From the NCBI GenBank assembly GCA_030704615.1, contig CM060734.1, positions 8,058,001-8,122,000 of the forward strand: DNA of 64,000 nucleotides, given 5' to 3'. Positions 1 to 13,170 of this stretch are shown in pieces. Numbering within the stretch: position 1 is the stretch's first letter; each line of letters opens with the position of its first letter. A program made the translations under genes and the position numbers. Source of the DNA: Takakia lepidozioides (lineage: Eukaryota > Streptophyta > Takakiopsida > Takakiales > Takakiaceae). Below the pieces are notes generated by a model. It ran no database searches and was not told the origin of the DNA. It saw only the letters and a list, made by a program, of their open reading frames with translations.

Positions 1-3000
1 AGGGTTGAAAATTTATCATAATGCTAAAAATTTTGGACAAGGCACCATGAAATGTTACTGTGCACTTACTTACCAGAGGAATTGGAAAACAAATGTCACC
101 TCATGGGTGTACTTGGGAAAGAAGCCAAAACAAGATAATTTACCCCCCAGGTTTCACATACAAAGCAGCCCCCCCCATATTTTTGGCATTTTGGTCTGAG
201 ATTCTGGGAGATGACCTGTTGGTTGCCCCTTATCCAGATTCTGGAGGCCATTTCTTCAAGAAAAATTGTAAAATCAACAAACTTGCATGGTCAAAGCAAT
301 TTTTCCTCTTGTTTTTTGTTCATGGTTTCAACTTGGCCACTTTTCTTTTGTTATAATCTACTAAATGGAACGGTCAAAAGTGCTACAATTTTCTGAGGAC
401 CTTCATGTAGTAGGTAGGGATGAAATGGAACGGTCCATCCAGCTGGATGTAAGGGGGGTAGGAAGTTACAACTCAGCAATGGAGGGTATGGCCCACTTTT
501 TGGGAAAACTCCCAAAAGTTAGCTCGTCCTTTAGGGGTTAAGAATCATCTAAAGGCTGAGGAAGGATGAGAGCAAACGCCTCATTTGATAGCCTGTGTTG
601 AAGGAAATAGAACTTGACTCAGCGGTCAGAGGGGTGGAGAGACTTGACCCACTAGTAGTGCAGTGGAGGCTTCGGACTCTCTTATGGATTTGAATGAAAA
701 TGCCACGGAGGTTTTGCGGAGGCAAGGGAGAGGAAGGAGAGCAGAATTGCTCTACGGGAATGGCCTGAATAGACAAGATATAATACTAACCAATTTGGGG
801 AAGAAGGTTGCAGACTGCAAGGCAGAGATTTAGGGATGTAAAGTCATATTGAGAGAGTCTAGAGAGAGAATCCCAAATGGAATAGTAACAGGCAAATGGA
901 GAGAGGGGAGGCATTGTCTGGATTTTCTCCCAGAAAACATCTGGGTTTTGTAACATAGCAGCCTCTTATTTTAGATTATTAGGGTCTTCAATGCAAGCAT
1001 ATAATAATCTAAAATGAGAGGTGATATTTCATTTCATTAAGTCTCTGAGGGAGTATAAATGGATAGAGGGAACTAAGTAGCTTGGGGGAGAGGCAAAACA
1101 ATCTTCATATCTTTGTACAGACCTCTAAGAGAGCTCCTTTGTAATAGAGTCATATTCTTTTATCCCTGCATGATGCAGAAGTACTGGTATGTTTCTTGAC
1201 AAACATAGACAATAGATTTGGAGGAAAAGTAGATTCATGCCTTCAAAGGGGAAGAAACAACGCCACTGGAGACAGACCATGGATCAAGGGAATGATAATC
1301 ACTATACACTTTGACTGGATTCATGCGGTAAACAACCTGCATTTTCTGTTGATACTGCAAGTGAGGATGCAGCCTGAGGTTGACTGCATCCTCAAAAATT
1401 CTATTAGTATCCTACTACTTTCTCTACACATTGAGTGCTTACTTTGGCATTTCCACTCTGGGAATACTGCTGTCTACTTAAGTTCATAGTAACGATTCGT
1501 CTTGGGATCATAATAACAATCCAAGGTAGGCATCTTTGGTGCTGATATTGCTGATTGTACATGATTACTTGTCAATCTAAGATCTGGGGTACTCTTGCTA
1601 GTAACATAAGCCAGTTTCTTGAAGATATGTATTCAACTCTCAACTGGAACTTCTAATGACGCTGAGTCCTTAGCGCCTTGTGGACGTTCTCATCCTAGAT
1701 TAAACCTTAGGTCTTCTCCCACCAGCCCCCCTCGTAACAGTTGTGGATGTGTTGGGATGATTGTAGGGCATGTTTTGAGCAAAGGACGAAGTTGGATTGC
1801 TCCCCGAGAGACTCCATTAACTGCAAGGAGGGTGACGAGGCTGGTGGGACATGTGACAAGCAATGCTCTGTTGCTCCCCTTGACTTGCTAATATGTCTGC
1901 ATACTATTGTAATACAAAGTATGACAGCATGCCACAACCACGCCAACGTATGGTAATGCTTGGAATCATCAACATACAAGTACCATGCCATAAGTCACAG
2001 CTTATGGTGCAGATTAAGATGCAAACACAGGAGATTAAACCGTGCATGGGTTTTGGAGCTACATTTGAGCCTCCAGAGGTGCAAATGTGACTTCCCCACA
2101 CTGACCATGTGGAGGGGCAATGTTATTGTAAGAAGCTTACCACAGATTCTTTGCAGGTTACATGCCCACTATGGACTTCAAGAAACCTGACAAATTGCTC
2201 CAAGCTGACCGGATAAATGGATTAACTTGCTGAATGAGGACTAGCCAAATTCTGTTATACCAACAACATCTGATATCAAAACCTCTCATATGTAGGTCAG
2301 TGCAAGTGCTGAGCGGTTGGATATAGTTTCCTGGGATTTTGGAGTGGGTATTGCAGTCACCTAGACTGCATACATGCACTGCCAGATCAGAACTCGTAGT
2401 CCTGCAGGAACAGGGCACTCTGCAGGGTAGATACTTAAAGGGTCTGACTCCCCACGCTTGAACACAAAATGAATGCAATTGCACCTTCCCAAAAAACATT
2501 GGTCTTGGAAAGCTGTATGCAAATCTAAAAACCTGTGCCAGAACGATCCAAACTTGGATCATGACAGTTCTCTAGTACCTGGAACGAATAAGACCATCAC
2601 GACATTGTTGAGGAAAGGGAATTGATTTTGAGCTTTGCCGAACACATCACAAAGCGATTAAGGTGATGGCACTCACTGCCCCTTGCGACACCATTACGTC
2701 AACTTCATAAACACCACTCAGAATCCAAGCTTCAGAGCTGGAAGAGTGGATTCCAACTTTGAGCCATCAAACGCTTTAATATAACCATGTGGCTTGCCAT
2801 CAGTAAGGAACTCACTAAATCCAAGGAAAGGCATTCTACCTGCTTAAGAGGAAAGATGATGTTCCAGCAGGGAGGGTGCCAGAGTGGAACCCCATCCAAA
2901 GCAGTTTACCGGCTACTCTCATAAACAACCACCCACGTACATAGAATCCTTTAATAGAGCCACAGGGCTTGTCATTATGCGTGGAGCTCACTAAATGCAA

Positions 3001-3999
3001 GGAAAAGAGTTCTACCTGTTTGACATTTTTGAAAGAGATCTTGTGATTGGAGGAGACGATTCCAGAGCTTCTGCAGGCTGGTCTAACCCACTACCAAAAT
3101 CAAATGATTCGTGCACCCCGCTTCCTCGGATTGCTACTGGTGAGATATGACCAGTTGATCCCATATCACCAGTGGGAGCTAGATATGCTCCTCTCTCTCT
3201 CTACAAAAAAGCACCATTTCATTTCATTTCTCTCTACAAAAAGAAAGGAACAATGCTCAAAGTCAAACTCATGGGTCGCACATCCTGACATGTTGATCAA
3301 AGGGTGACACAAACATTTGACAAGGTGGCTTATTATGGTTGTCAACAATTTCAGGCTTCTGGAAAAGATGACAACGCTACTGACAAAGCATATCTGCCAT
3401 GCCGTAAGTGTAATCTTGCCATTGTATACACTGCAGCTTTCAACCCATTTCAATCCACCTCATGAATGCATCAAGCAGCACCAGCAGATTAGATGTGAGG
3501 TTCCAGGGTACTGCCTTATGTTGATCCCCTAAAACATGTGGAAGTCAGGAGTGAAAATCCAGTACAACCAAAACAAGTGGTTATCTGCTGGGCTCCAACT
3601 TCGGTGGGTCATTCCATAGACCCCTCCTAACCAAGCAGCCAGTCCACGTGACTACAGGCTTTCAGCATTAATTCATTCAAGTTGAACTACAGAGGCCCAC
3701 TCTCCCTGCTGCCTAACTTTGTGCAGCGAGAGGGGGAGGGTAGAAGGAGGAAAGGAGAGAAGGCAGATGCTGCTCACTGTTGGCAAATCCAAGAGCAGCT
3801 TCCTACCTAAAGTAGTCAATACAGGCTGTATACCTCATCATGCACAGACCAAGGCTGCTCCAGGCTCCCAAAAGGTCCATTCAACGCATTGAGCTCTGTT
3901 GCACCGCAACCCCTGTTATCTGCATCTGCAGCATGCACATACATTCGAGTGAGAACTGGAAAGACAATTACAAGCACCTTATTCAGGCAACTTAGGCTG
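1..3999. other. Non-coding stretch, no gene recognised
   Basis: Only short, overlapping ORFs on both strands with no recognisable domain or consistent splice pattern are present. The one clear structure is the 62-bp hairpin at 961-1022, listed separately. A purine-rich patch lies at about 3728-3765. I see nothing else that supports a gene. Confidence 0.5.
961..1022. repeat. Short inverted repeat (hairpin)
   Basis: Arms at 961-980 and 1003-1022 are complementary at 18 of 20 positions around a 22-base loop. The arms are A/T-rich and centred on TTTTAGATTATT. It could be a small MITE-like foldback or a precursor-like RNA hairpin; the sequence alone does not decide. Confidence 0.5.
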
Positions 4000-4431
4000 T
4001 TAGTCATGACTTCTTGCAGTTGCTAAGCAAGACAAGAACTGTGCAGAATTGACCACACTTTTGATGCCTGATACGCAGGTCACAGAATTTCCCAGCTTGA
4101 AATGGTACCGAACTAGCTCAGTTCTTGCACTGCTGCATGAAGACAGGAAAGAAGTGCAGGATTCACCACAACACACTGATAAAAGTGGTATTACCATGTC
4201 CATCAACGTTCGTGCTTGCACTTCCAATATCCCAAGTATCATCAGTGACTCCATAGGCAAGAAGCTATTGTCAGGAGACCTTGTGAGGTGTTCAAAGCAG
4301 TTACCACTAGGGCCTTCTTGAGAGCTTCCAGAGAACCAGCTCTGTCCACCATCACTGAAATCCTCATCGGACAAAAGTTGAGTCTCGAAACAAGAACATT
4401 TCATCTTCTTCCAGGTCTAATTTGTCAAGGA

Positions 4432-5286
4432 TCACTCCCACAGGCCTTGCATTTTTCTTTTGCAAGGATCCTCATGGGTCTGCGAAGTCACTTGCATTGT
4501 TGTTTGTGGTGGGGATTCAGAACCAAGGCCAAGGCCTAATGCATTTCTACTCCGCAACATGATTGTATCCATATCCTCATCAACTTGCCCAGGATGATCA
4601 GACACAGAAGCAAGGCTGGCACTCTCTGCCAAGCAAGGAGGGTTATGATTCTGGCCTATTGCATCCTCCAACTCTTCGGCTTTACTGAAAAGGGACAACC
4701 CTTCAAACACACTTTCACTAAAGGGCATATCATCTGATGCAACTATCCCACCCGCAAGGGGGGCTTTCAGAGGGGGAGTCCATGTACCGAGACTGCTGAT
4801 ACTCCTTAACTCTACTGCTGTCTATGTGGGAGTCCCTGCGTGGGTTTTTGAGGGGCCCCGACGCTGGCACCTCACGTTTCCAGTTAGATTCTTCACCTTT
4901 CGCCATTTCATAGAGCCCAGATTGTCAGCATCAATTAGAGTATCACTGCATTCAGCTTCTATGCCCTCAAATTCAACCCTTGTTGGAGCCAGTGGCTCAG
5001 ATTGATGACATTCCTCCAGTGCCTTCACCAGTGAATTAATTGCATCTGCTCTTAGTTTTGCAGCATCTAGTTCCTGAGTGGAAAACTTCATTGAGAATGT
5101 GTGGTACCCTGCTATGTTCAGCTCAAGAACTGGTCTGTTCTCCCACTCAGGACTGTGACCTCTGGGTTCCAAATACCTGGACCGGTTAGGTTGGTCACAT
5201 ATATGTTTGACAGGTGTTCCACTCAACCTTGTAAGGTATGGACCTGAGCCTCCACAGAAATTCTTTACAGCGCAAGATGACCTCAA
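4432..5286 (-). CDS. Unrecognised acidic, Ser-rich gene fragment (two exons)
   Basis: Two consecutive minus-strand ORFs look like exons of one gene. The upstream one (to 5286) has no ATG at its head and probably begins at an unseen splice site. It has a compact stretch around ENRPVLELNIAGYHTF followed by a helical Lys/Glu-rich segment (LVKALEECHQ). A donor in GTGAG|GTGCC (about 4875) joins in frame to an acceptor TATCAG|C (about 4799), giving NLTGNVSSLGTW across the junction. The second exon is Ser/Glu/Asp-rich, as in disordered regulatory regions. Further possible coding continues to about 4000 in shifted frames. I do not recognise the family. The splice-compatible frames and composition are what I see; that it is a real host gene is inferred. 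Confidence 0.4.
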
Positions 5287-5299
5287 TCAGAGTGAAGCT

Positions 5300-7040
5300 T
5301 AACCCCTTCCACCCATCTTTGACGTCAATTTCATGAGCAGATTTTAATCTCTGAAAGGCCAGGACCACTGCATGACCTTGCGGTGCCGCAGAGCATCCAG
5401 TGGGAGCCCTGCTCGAGAATAATCCAGGAAAACTGGCCAGATAAGCAGTCTAGTTGGTTGGACACTCTTTGGTACGACAAGTACACCGAGAAATCCGATC
5501 GGGCTTTATGCCATTTGTTTACTGGCTAACGCAAAGATGAATAAAAATGAACATAAGACTGACCATTGAAATGGGGATCTGACAATGAAGAGGAGTCGTT
5601 TTAATGTCACTGAACGACGTGGAGAAGTACGTCTTTCGCCGAGTATTTGCAGTATCAGTAACCCTGCAAATGTGCTACCCAGAGTGTATTGGAGAATGTA
5701 CCAGAAAGAAGAAACTATTGAGTAGAAGTGTGAGAGGGTTAAACTACTGTACAAAAAGATTGGAGAAAAAATGTAGTGTTTTCATAAGGAATTCTTAATC
5801 ACCCAACGATGCATTGAAGATGTCTAACATGCCAGACGGCCTCAACCAAAACCTTCCAGCTCAGTCAACTGTCACAAAATGGCAACATACTAGCCTTAGT
5901 GATATTTTTAACATGCGATAGCTTGAGACAAAAGGGAAAACCAACTCCAGCTTCAATGCAATATGGTAGCAACGAATATGCACAGTTTTACAAGCAACAA
6001 ATGGAGTCTCAAAGAAGCAATTAGGTCTTCAGATGGAATCGGAGGATGCTAGGAAGTAGGAATACAGAAACCCCCAAAGTCCTACTCCTTCCACCTTCAA
6101 TTACTTCTATTCTTGCTGGTGCATTTAGCAAGCAGAAGCAAATGCTACCTGAGCTCCAGAGAAAGATGTTGGCCCTTAGGCACAAACAGCTGTAGCACCA
6201 AGAAGGGCTGTAACCTGTTCCAGGATAGCATCCTTGTCATATTAACTTGCAGAGCTTCCTAAGCGGATGGGGCCGCAAGGAAACAAAACCCATCACCTAG
6301 CCCAAGTTAAGTCGATACCAACACAATCTTAACCCTTAAGTTCCTAAGCCCGTTTTGGACTTTTACCAATATGGAGCAACAAATCCCTCATAAGGTATAA
6401 TCCTCTCCAGCAAAAATATGTTGGTTGATTGGGCATGGAGAGTAAGGCATCCTCGATGGTACCTGAAATAAACATAGAGCATCTAAATGACTTCTGAATG
6501 ATGATATTATGAGCTAGGCCCTGGTAAGACAGCCTGCTAGAGTATATGTACTGTACACCTTATACATGATCCGGTCAATGCACATTACTCTTGTTAGCTG
6601 GTCTCCTGTAGCCGATGCCTTATGTCAGTTTTAGATACCTTATGATACGAGTGACTTCCGTGTCCTTGGCTCAAGTGCTTCCATGTTTCTCCTGGTTATG
6701 GCTTTGCTCTTTGTAGCACCAAAAAAAGTACCCAATCTTACTATGTTGCTGGAAGATGGCTTGTTTGAATCAGGGGCAGTAGACTACTGCCAGTGGCCGA
6801 AGAACACAAGTTCTTATTCATACCTTTGGGTAAATTGGTTCTAACCAAAAAGTTGGCTGATATGGTGGGAAGATGTGCAGTAGTCTGCTGCCATTGGTTG
6901 AAGAACACCTGTAATTTCTGAACTCTTGCCAAGTTTGAATTACGTTGTGCCAATGTTCACTCGTAATCTGAGAGCAGAGAGAATGCAGGCCTTTTATCCA
7001 TTTGGTATTCAAGTCCAAGGATAGAACTACATTGTAGAGG
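5300..7040. other. Intergenic, no gene recognised
   Basis: Short ORFs only, with no domain or splice pattern that holds together. No repeat structure stands out. Confidence 0.45.
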
Positions 7041-7060
7041 GAGAGCCTTATGAGAATGGG

Positions 7061-7130
7061 TCTGGTATGCGCACTCCCTTACGGGGTGAGTGCATACCAA
7101 ACTCACTCCATAAGGGACTGCCATACCAGG
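7061..7130. repeat. Imperfect 70-bp palindrome
   Basis: The segment 7061-7081 pairs with 7111-7130 (TCTGGTATG against CATACCAGG and onward). The inner part (CCCTTACGGGGTGAGT and ACTCACTCCATAAGGG) also pairs, at 14 of 16 positions. The whole forms alternative nested hairpins. It is followed at 7240-7330 by several copies of a GGATGTAA-like motif. Confidence 0.5.
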
Positions 7131-8334
7131 GGTTGGATGGTGGGTGCCCCCCCTCTCCCTCTCTCCAATTATCTGTTTGGGATTAACAATTTTTTTCCTA
7201 AGCCTATCTGGTTTGGAAATTTATTGTCTTGAACTTTACCACCGAGGATGTAGCCTGCAATTTTTCATCCATTACATCCTTCCTCGATGTAACCATAACG
7301 GATGTAAGCCTAAGAGGATGTAACCTTAATGAAAGTGCAAAATTTCATTCCCAGTGGATGAAATCGCGGGATGGTTTGCCTAACCGTCTCTCTGCCCTAA
7401 GCACAGCACGATACTCGTGCTTGTTTTCTCTGGTGGAGGGCGATGGCGGCTGAGTGCTCGAGCAGCACGATCTGCGCGCGCTTTGTTTTTTTAATGCGCG
7501 ATGGCGGCAGGTACTTCCATTTCCCATGCTGGCAAACGACCTACTGCTGTGTTTGCCTGCAATCTTTCGCATTCATGAAGCAGCGGCGCTCTTAAGGAGA
7601 CGGAGGAAGTTAAGTTGCACTTTGTAAAGATGCAATTTTCCTCGAGTCTCCCATTTTGTTGCATTCTATTGTGATCTCTTGAGATTCAGATGTTGAACGC
7701 CGCAGCGTCCCACTCCACAAACGATTAAGGTTCTTAGTGGTGTCGCATCTTTGTTCTTCTTTTGATCAATTTGCTCACTGTAGAATGCATGTTGGACATG
7801 GATAGCAACCGTGAAGACCTGCTACTCACTTGGTGCATCCTCACTAACACCCATCTTGATGTGGTGGTTTTGGGGACGGGCACAGGTGAGGGCCTTCACT
7901 TAATATGTATCTTTTAGTTTGCAGATGATCAAAAGACTTGGCGATGGTGACGATTGACGCTGAATACTGCTTCAGCGGGGCATCCGATACGATTTCTTTT
8001 TGTTTTTTTATGATTGCAACCAACTGCTTCTGTTGAACAATATGGCAATGTGCTGAGCTTTATAGAATAGTTCTATTAAGACTCGGGGGTTTTCAACCTG
8101 ATTATAAGTCGGTTTTTCTAGCATGATACCAGTATGAACTTTGGCATCATATTGATATGGTGCTGGAGTAACATCTCCAGACCTAAAGCTATCCAGTGAT
8201 GCTTAAAACAGGCCTTCTTATGTTGTTTTAACATGGTAAGTACCAAGGAGTACTTTTTGGACATTGAGGTTAGAGTTCTAAGACTAAAACAGTCATGACT
8301 ACACTGCTCTAACTTAGAGATTACCAAGCTGCTG

Positions 8335-8900
8335 GCATGATGGGCTTTTCAGATTACATAACATCTGTTTTAAGGTTGCCAAACAATGCCTTTGGAACCA
8401 CCCTTTGAGCAAATTACAGGCTGTCTGGTCTGATTTATCAAGCAGGTCTTTGGAACTACGTTCTGAATTTAGAACAGAATGTCTAAGCTGTTTTGGCTCG
8501 ATGGCTTTTCAGACTACATACTGGCTGCTTTAGGTGTACCAAGCAACATCTTTGAAATTAAGCGTTGAGTTTAAAACAGGCCAAGCACCTGGCATGACGG
8601 GCTTTTTAGATTACATAACATCTGTTTTAAGGTTGCCAAGCTATGCCTTTGGAACCACCCTTTGAGTCTGAAACAGATCTGGTTTTACTGTTTTAACTTG
8701 TTTAAGGCAGATATATTCATACTGTTTTAGCTTGAAGAATACCAAGCAGATGTATTGAAGGGCTTTGCCAAATTACCACCGTCTGGTCTGAGTTATGAAG
8801 CAGGTTTTTGGAACTACTCTCTGAGTTTAAAACAAAACTGTCTAAGCTGTTTTGGCTTGATGGCTTTTCAGATTACATAATGGCTGCTTTAGGTTGGAAT
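8335..8900. repeat. Degenerate direct repeats
   Basis: A segment containing TTACATAACATCTGTTTTAA, then GTTGCCAA and CCTTTGGAACCACCCTTTGAG-like text, occurs near 8350-8410 and again near 8610-8667. A second pair, around CTAAGCTGTTTTGGCT and ending GGCTGCTTTAGGT, lies near 8480-8532 and 8839-8893. Looser copies extend to about 9100. This reads as an old tandem expansion of AT-rich units. No ORF of note lies inside. Confidence 0.55.
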
Positions 8901-9229
8901 TAACCATTGAGTTTAAAACAGGCCTGGTTACGCTATTATAAGTTTGAAAAGTACCAAGTAGTACTTTTGGACATACCCGGTGATTTGAAAGCAAGACCTT
9001 TGCACACTGTTTTGACTTGGAAAAATACCAAGCAGTGGGCTGGTTTGGCTTTTTCAAAATACATAATGTCTGGTTTAATTTTTCAAACTGGGCTTTTTGG
9101 AATACCCTCTGAGCTGGTGTTGTCCATAAAGTTCTGATTATGCTCAATGTAGCACTCCTGCTCTGATTGAGTTTTGGAGAGATGATGGAAATCCAGATCC
9201 AGACCATTATGCATTCATGGAACATAGAC

Positions 9230-10230
9230 TAAATTATCAGGTTGGGCTTTTGGAATTGCAACACCTGGCACTCGTTTTTAAAGGCTCAAGTGTTTCTGCT
9301 GATGGTATGTGCCAAGGGTGGTGTTTGTCCTGGTTTTTTGTTGTTTTTTTTAAAAAAACAAGACTCCTTCAATGATGAATGACGTCTGAATCCAGGGTGA
9401 TGGTTGTCTTGGAAATCCCACCCTCCCACCCTAACTTTTCATGTACTTCCAGGAAGATGACATGAGTTTCTATCAAGTAAGATACTGTCTATGCGAGGTG
9501 AAGTTAGATAGTGCCTCGTCATGAGGCTGATTTGTCTTTATTTGACAATGACAACACTTGTCTTGTCTGTGCCTTGACAAGACATATTTTTTGCCCAGTG
9601 TACTTAGTGGTTTCTGTACACACTATCTACCTCTCACTTGTCATTTTCCAGTCTTCTCACTTTGATGTTCTAACACCTTTAATGGCTTTTGCAGAGGTGG
9701 GTACCCAGCTGCAGTAAATTGCCCCTAGAAACCTATCAAGAATCATCCAGAGATTCCAGCCTTATAGCAGTGGGCCCAGCTCATTTATGCATGACACACC
9801 AAAAGATGAGCCAAGTCCACTGTGGAAATTGTGAGATTATAACGGTGGCCCAGACCTCAAATATCAGGTCCCAAAGAAAAAGTGAGAAAGAAATTGGTTT
9901 GACCAAATCAAAACCTAGCTTTATCCAATTTTGCTTGCCCCAAGACCCACCATTTCGTGGAGTGGCTATGACCCCACTAAATTGCAGGTCCAATTGATTT
10001 TTTCACCTATGGTTGCTATGCATGCAATTACATGGGGGTTGAAATCTCAAAATTGACAAGAGAAAATGTGCCTCCAAATGAAGCAAATTTTTTTCTACAA
10101 AATTTTTAAAAGCCAATGGTGGATGTGTGTATGTAATGCTCACACACCACAAGGTGAAGTGCTTTTTCTAAAATTGCTAATTTTCTGCCAAAAATAGCCT
10201 TTGGAGTGCAATCTGTTTTGGGCTTGTTTA
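9230..10230. other. Intergenic, no gene recognised
   Basis: Contains a T-run and A-run pair near 9340-9360 and only short ORFs. Nothing can be supported as a gene. Confidence 0.4.
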
Positions 10231-10239
10231 CCTGCCACG

Positions 10240-10524
10240 TCAGCGGTCCTCCTCCTTGAGCCGGTATGCTTCCAACTGCTGTTGTAAACTCTCCATGCGC
10301 TTCGCATGAGGCTCAACCACAACTGCATAGGCAGCTGACAGATTATTGGCTTCTTTCCAAGCTTTTTCACTCACAGAAAGTTCATTGTCCCGTACTGTGA
10401 TGGTTTGCTGCAACTCAAAGATGTACCTGTCCTTCTGGACATCAACCTGGTGGAACTGCTGAATGGTATCCTCATTGCGACAGATAGTAGCCTTCATGTC
10501 AGCAACGAGTTTCCCCTGCTTCAT
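10240..10524 (-). CDS. Possible coiled-coil exon, unknown function
   Basis: This 94-codon ORF starts with a true ATG at 10524. It is rich in Gln, Glu, Lys and Leu in heptad-like spacing (for example MESLQQQLEAYRL near the C-terminus), as expected of a coiled coil. A possible splice donor, GCAG|GTAAAC, lies just downstream of the stop in another frame, so the ORF end may be artificial. No partner exon was identified. It could be a fragment of an element-encoded protein. Confidence 0.3.
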   Translation of the reverse strand: MKQGKLVADMKATICRNEDTIQQFHQVDVQKDRYIFELQQTITVRDNELSVSEKAWKEANNLSAAYAVVVEPHAKRMESLQQQLEAYRLKEEDR

Positions 10525-10649
10525 TGACTCTGTCTCCGCCGTTCGATGGGGAGAGAGATTGGGGTGCAGGACGACTTATATGGAGGGGGTCACTTCTGAG
10601 ATCACTTCTTGGAGATCACTTGAGGCGATCAAGCGGAGAGCATGATCTT

Positions 10650-11460
10650 GGAGCACAGGGATGGAGATTACACAGAGGATGAGATACTACGAGATGATGC
10701 TTGATTCATGCAAGCTGTAGAGATGCACTGTAGAGTAGATTAGAGACACCATGGCTTCGGCCTGATATGAGTGAAGTTGTGGAATGAATGTTTGAGTAGA
10801 TGGAACATGGTAAATTGCAGAAACAATCTTATACTTAATCATAGACAGTAAGGTAACTTGCTAACATGAATGCGAGAAGGAATACAAATAGGAAGCACCC
10901 CCATGATACACTAGTTGTAGGTCATGACTGATTGTTCTGAGCGGGCTGAGTACTTAGAGATTTCCAACTCTTCTATCTTGGAGTTTCCACCTCGGATAGC
11001 TAAGGGATGGGTGAGTAAAAGCCGCTCGACAAGGTTGATCACATTCAATCCCAGGTGAACCAATTGACATCTGACATTGACAAAAGACAGTTTGTTCCTG
11101 AGGAACAGCTTCTGGCTACTTTCCTGCACGCTAAAACTTTTACAATTTAGTTTCCACTTGAGAAATGCATGCCTTGCAGGCACTTGGAGAAACTCAACCA
11201 ATTTTCCAACAACAAGAGCATTGCGAAGGGGCCAGCATGGATACCATGGCTCTTATGCAGAGATACTTTTCCTGCTCTACTGGGACACATTGGATTTTAC
11301 CCAAAATCCCCAACCACCGCTATCATGATGTGCAAATCATGCTCAAGAACAATGAGCAGCTGCAACTATGGTGTACTTGGGCTCAGGCTGAGTTGGAAAA
11401 CATTGTATGGGATCATATTCATATTTCTCTAAAGGGTCATGAGACACGGAGATGGCTTGA
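10650..11460. other. Intergenic or transposon-derived sequence, no gene recognised
   Basis: Overlapping short ORFs occur on the plus strand from 11077 to 11473, none with recognisable features. They may belong to the same unit as the spliced gene that follows. Confidence 0.35.
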
Positions 11461-11473
11461 GAACTCGAAATAG

Positions 11474-12566
11474 ATGGGCAAGCTACCCAATTACAAAGAC
11501 GTGGAGCTCAGGTCCTACACCCAGATGGTCCGGCAAAGGGTTAAAACAGTCTTAACCAACCACAGGCCTGACATGCTAAGTACTGATGCCCTTCCATTGC
11601 AGCTCCATGTTGTCATACCAAAAGTCCGCAAAGCAAAAGCGAGGAGAAGACGAATCTGATACTTCCACATCTTCAAATGAAAGGAAAGGGGGCAGTATTG
11701 TGGAAGAAGATGCCACAGGTGAGGACAAAGTTCAGAACATGGCATGTGATGATCCTTGCCTTAATTATGGTGCCAATGATGACCTATCCCCCCTTATTGA
11801 GAAGGGAGTGCCTGTAGTGGAGGATCACACCGGCAGTGAACTTAGACAGAGTGCCCAAGACATAGGGGCAGGGGCTAAGGGCACATGAGTGGTTATTGTT
11901 GGGGCAGGGAAGAACATTGATTCAACAACAAAATTGGCCGTTGTTCGGAAGGTAAGTACTCGTGTTCCTATATTCTTGTGTTGTTCCAAGTCGATTATGC
12001 AATACCTGCAGGCCATTCATGAATTATGTGTACATGTGTGGGTTTCTATTGATTCAGAAGCCACCAAAGGAAATTGTTGCGGTGAAGATGACCAAGAAGT
12101 CCGCAAGACTTGCTGCCAGCAACGTTGATGGGAGCCGTATGGGAAGCTTCAAAGCGCCGGCTCCTGTTGTAAGTTTCCCTTCGTGGAAGTACATCCGTAT
12201 TTTGTTTGCAGGGCTATATGATGACATCTCGCGTTTTCCCTGTCCATAACTGTTTTCATGTGCATAACAAATGACAAGGGCACACATTGGTGGTGTTGGC
12301 TGTTCCAGTTTCAGGTTGGTGACAAGGTCACAATGTTTGAGCCCAATGCACCCAAACGGAAGGCAGGCGTGGGCCATATATTGGGCATGTCGACTGACTG
12401 GCAGGCTTATGTCGTTCATGCCGATTATCATGTTGTCTCGGTTGAAGCAGTACATGGGGCAGATGTTGCTCTACCATACCCCAACAATGATGTTAGGCCT
12501 CCCGTTGTGATGCTCAGTAACATTGTAGGCAGCACGGCCCTATGGTTTGCCAAGTTCCTCAACTGA
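11474..12566 (+). CDS. Spliced gene of unknown, probably element-derived family
   Basis: The 3' part has convincing exon structure. An exon at 12058-12168 (37 codons) is bounded by GATTCAG and GTAAGTTT and encodes a Lys-rich segment with KMTKKSARLAASNVDG. It joins in phase to 12315-12566 (83 codons plus stop) after TTTCAG, starting VGDKVTMFEPNAP. The last exon carries a small beta-rich domain with the pattern VGDKV.M..P.APK...G.G.I.GM, which resembles a C-terminal domain found in some plant transposon ORFs; this is a tentative match. Upstream, 11474-11888 holds basic and then acidic Ser-rich ORFs and a good donor (GAAG|GTAAGTAC) near 11950. The 5' end is not resolved. The unit sits directly before a gypsy remnant, so it is probably part of, or captured by, mobile DNA. 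Confidence 0.45.
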
Positions 12567-13160
12567 CCCGAACATGAGGTTGTGGGGGATCCTCAGTTTG
12601 AAGGCAATTTTGACTGAACGCCACTTCATATCGATTTCACCTTTTCTTCGTGATTTTGCGCATCAATGTAGGATTTGGGTACATTGTGGGGTTGTGATCA
12701 GCAGTGCAGACTCTGCAATACTTGCATGTTCAGACTAAACTGTATTTGGGCAATGAAGGGCGTACCCAACTTTGAAGCACCCTTGCATCTGGTCATTCTT
12801 TCTGTTGTTCTGGCCATGCTTAGTCAATTGTACATGTCATGAGCAGGTTGTTGCCGTGGTGCTTTGGAATTGTGTTTATGTATATGAGTCATATTTCATA
12901 TGGACTGTGAAACTGACAATGTGGACAATATCACGATTTGTGATATGATCATGATGCCTGTGGATTAATTGTGCATACCATGACGTCACAAATATGTGAA
13001 ATCAACCGCAGCTTGCGTGTGGCATCCTCCACATTTTTGTGGAATGACCTACAACATCAGCAGTAGAATATTTCACACCCACTATGGTATGCTCCACAGC
13101 TATGTGGAATGACCTACAGTATAGGCAGTAAAATACTACACACCCACTCCATGCAGATTA
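12567..13160. other. Non-coding with short repeats
   Basis: Two related segments near 13027-13080 and 13089-13140 share TGTGGAATGACCTACA and TTTCACACCCACT-like text. No ORF of note is present. Confidence 0.45.
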
Positions 13161-13170
13161 CGCCACGTGC

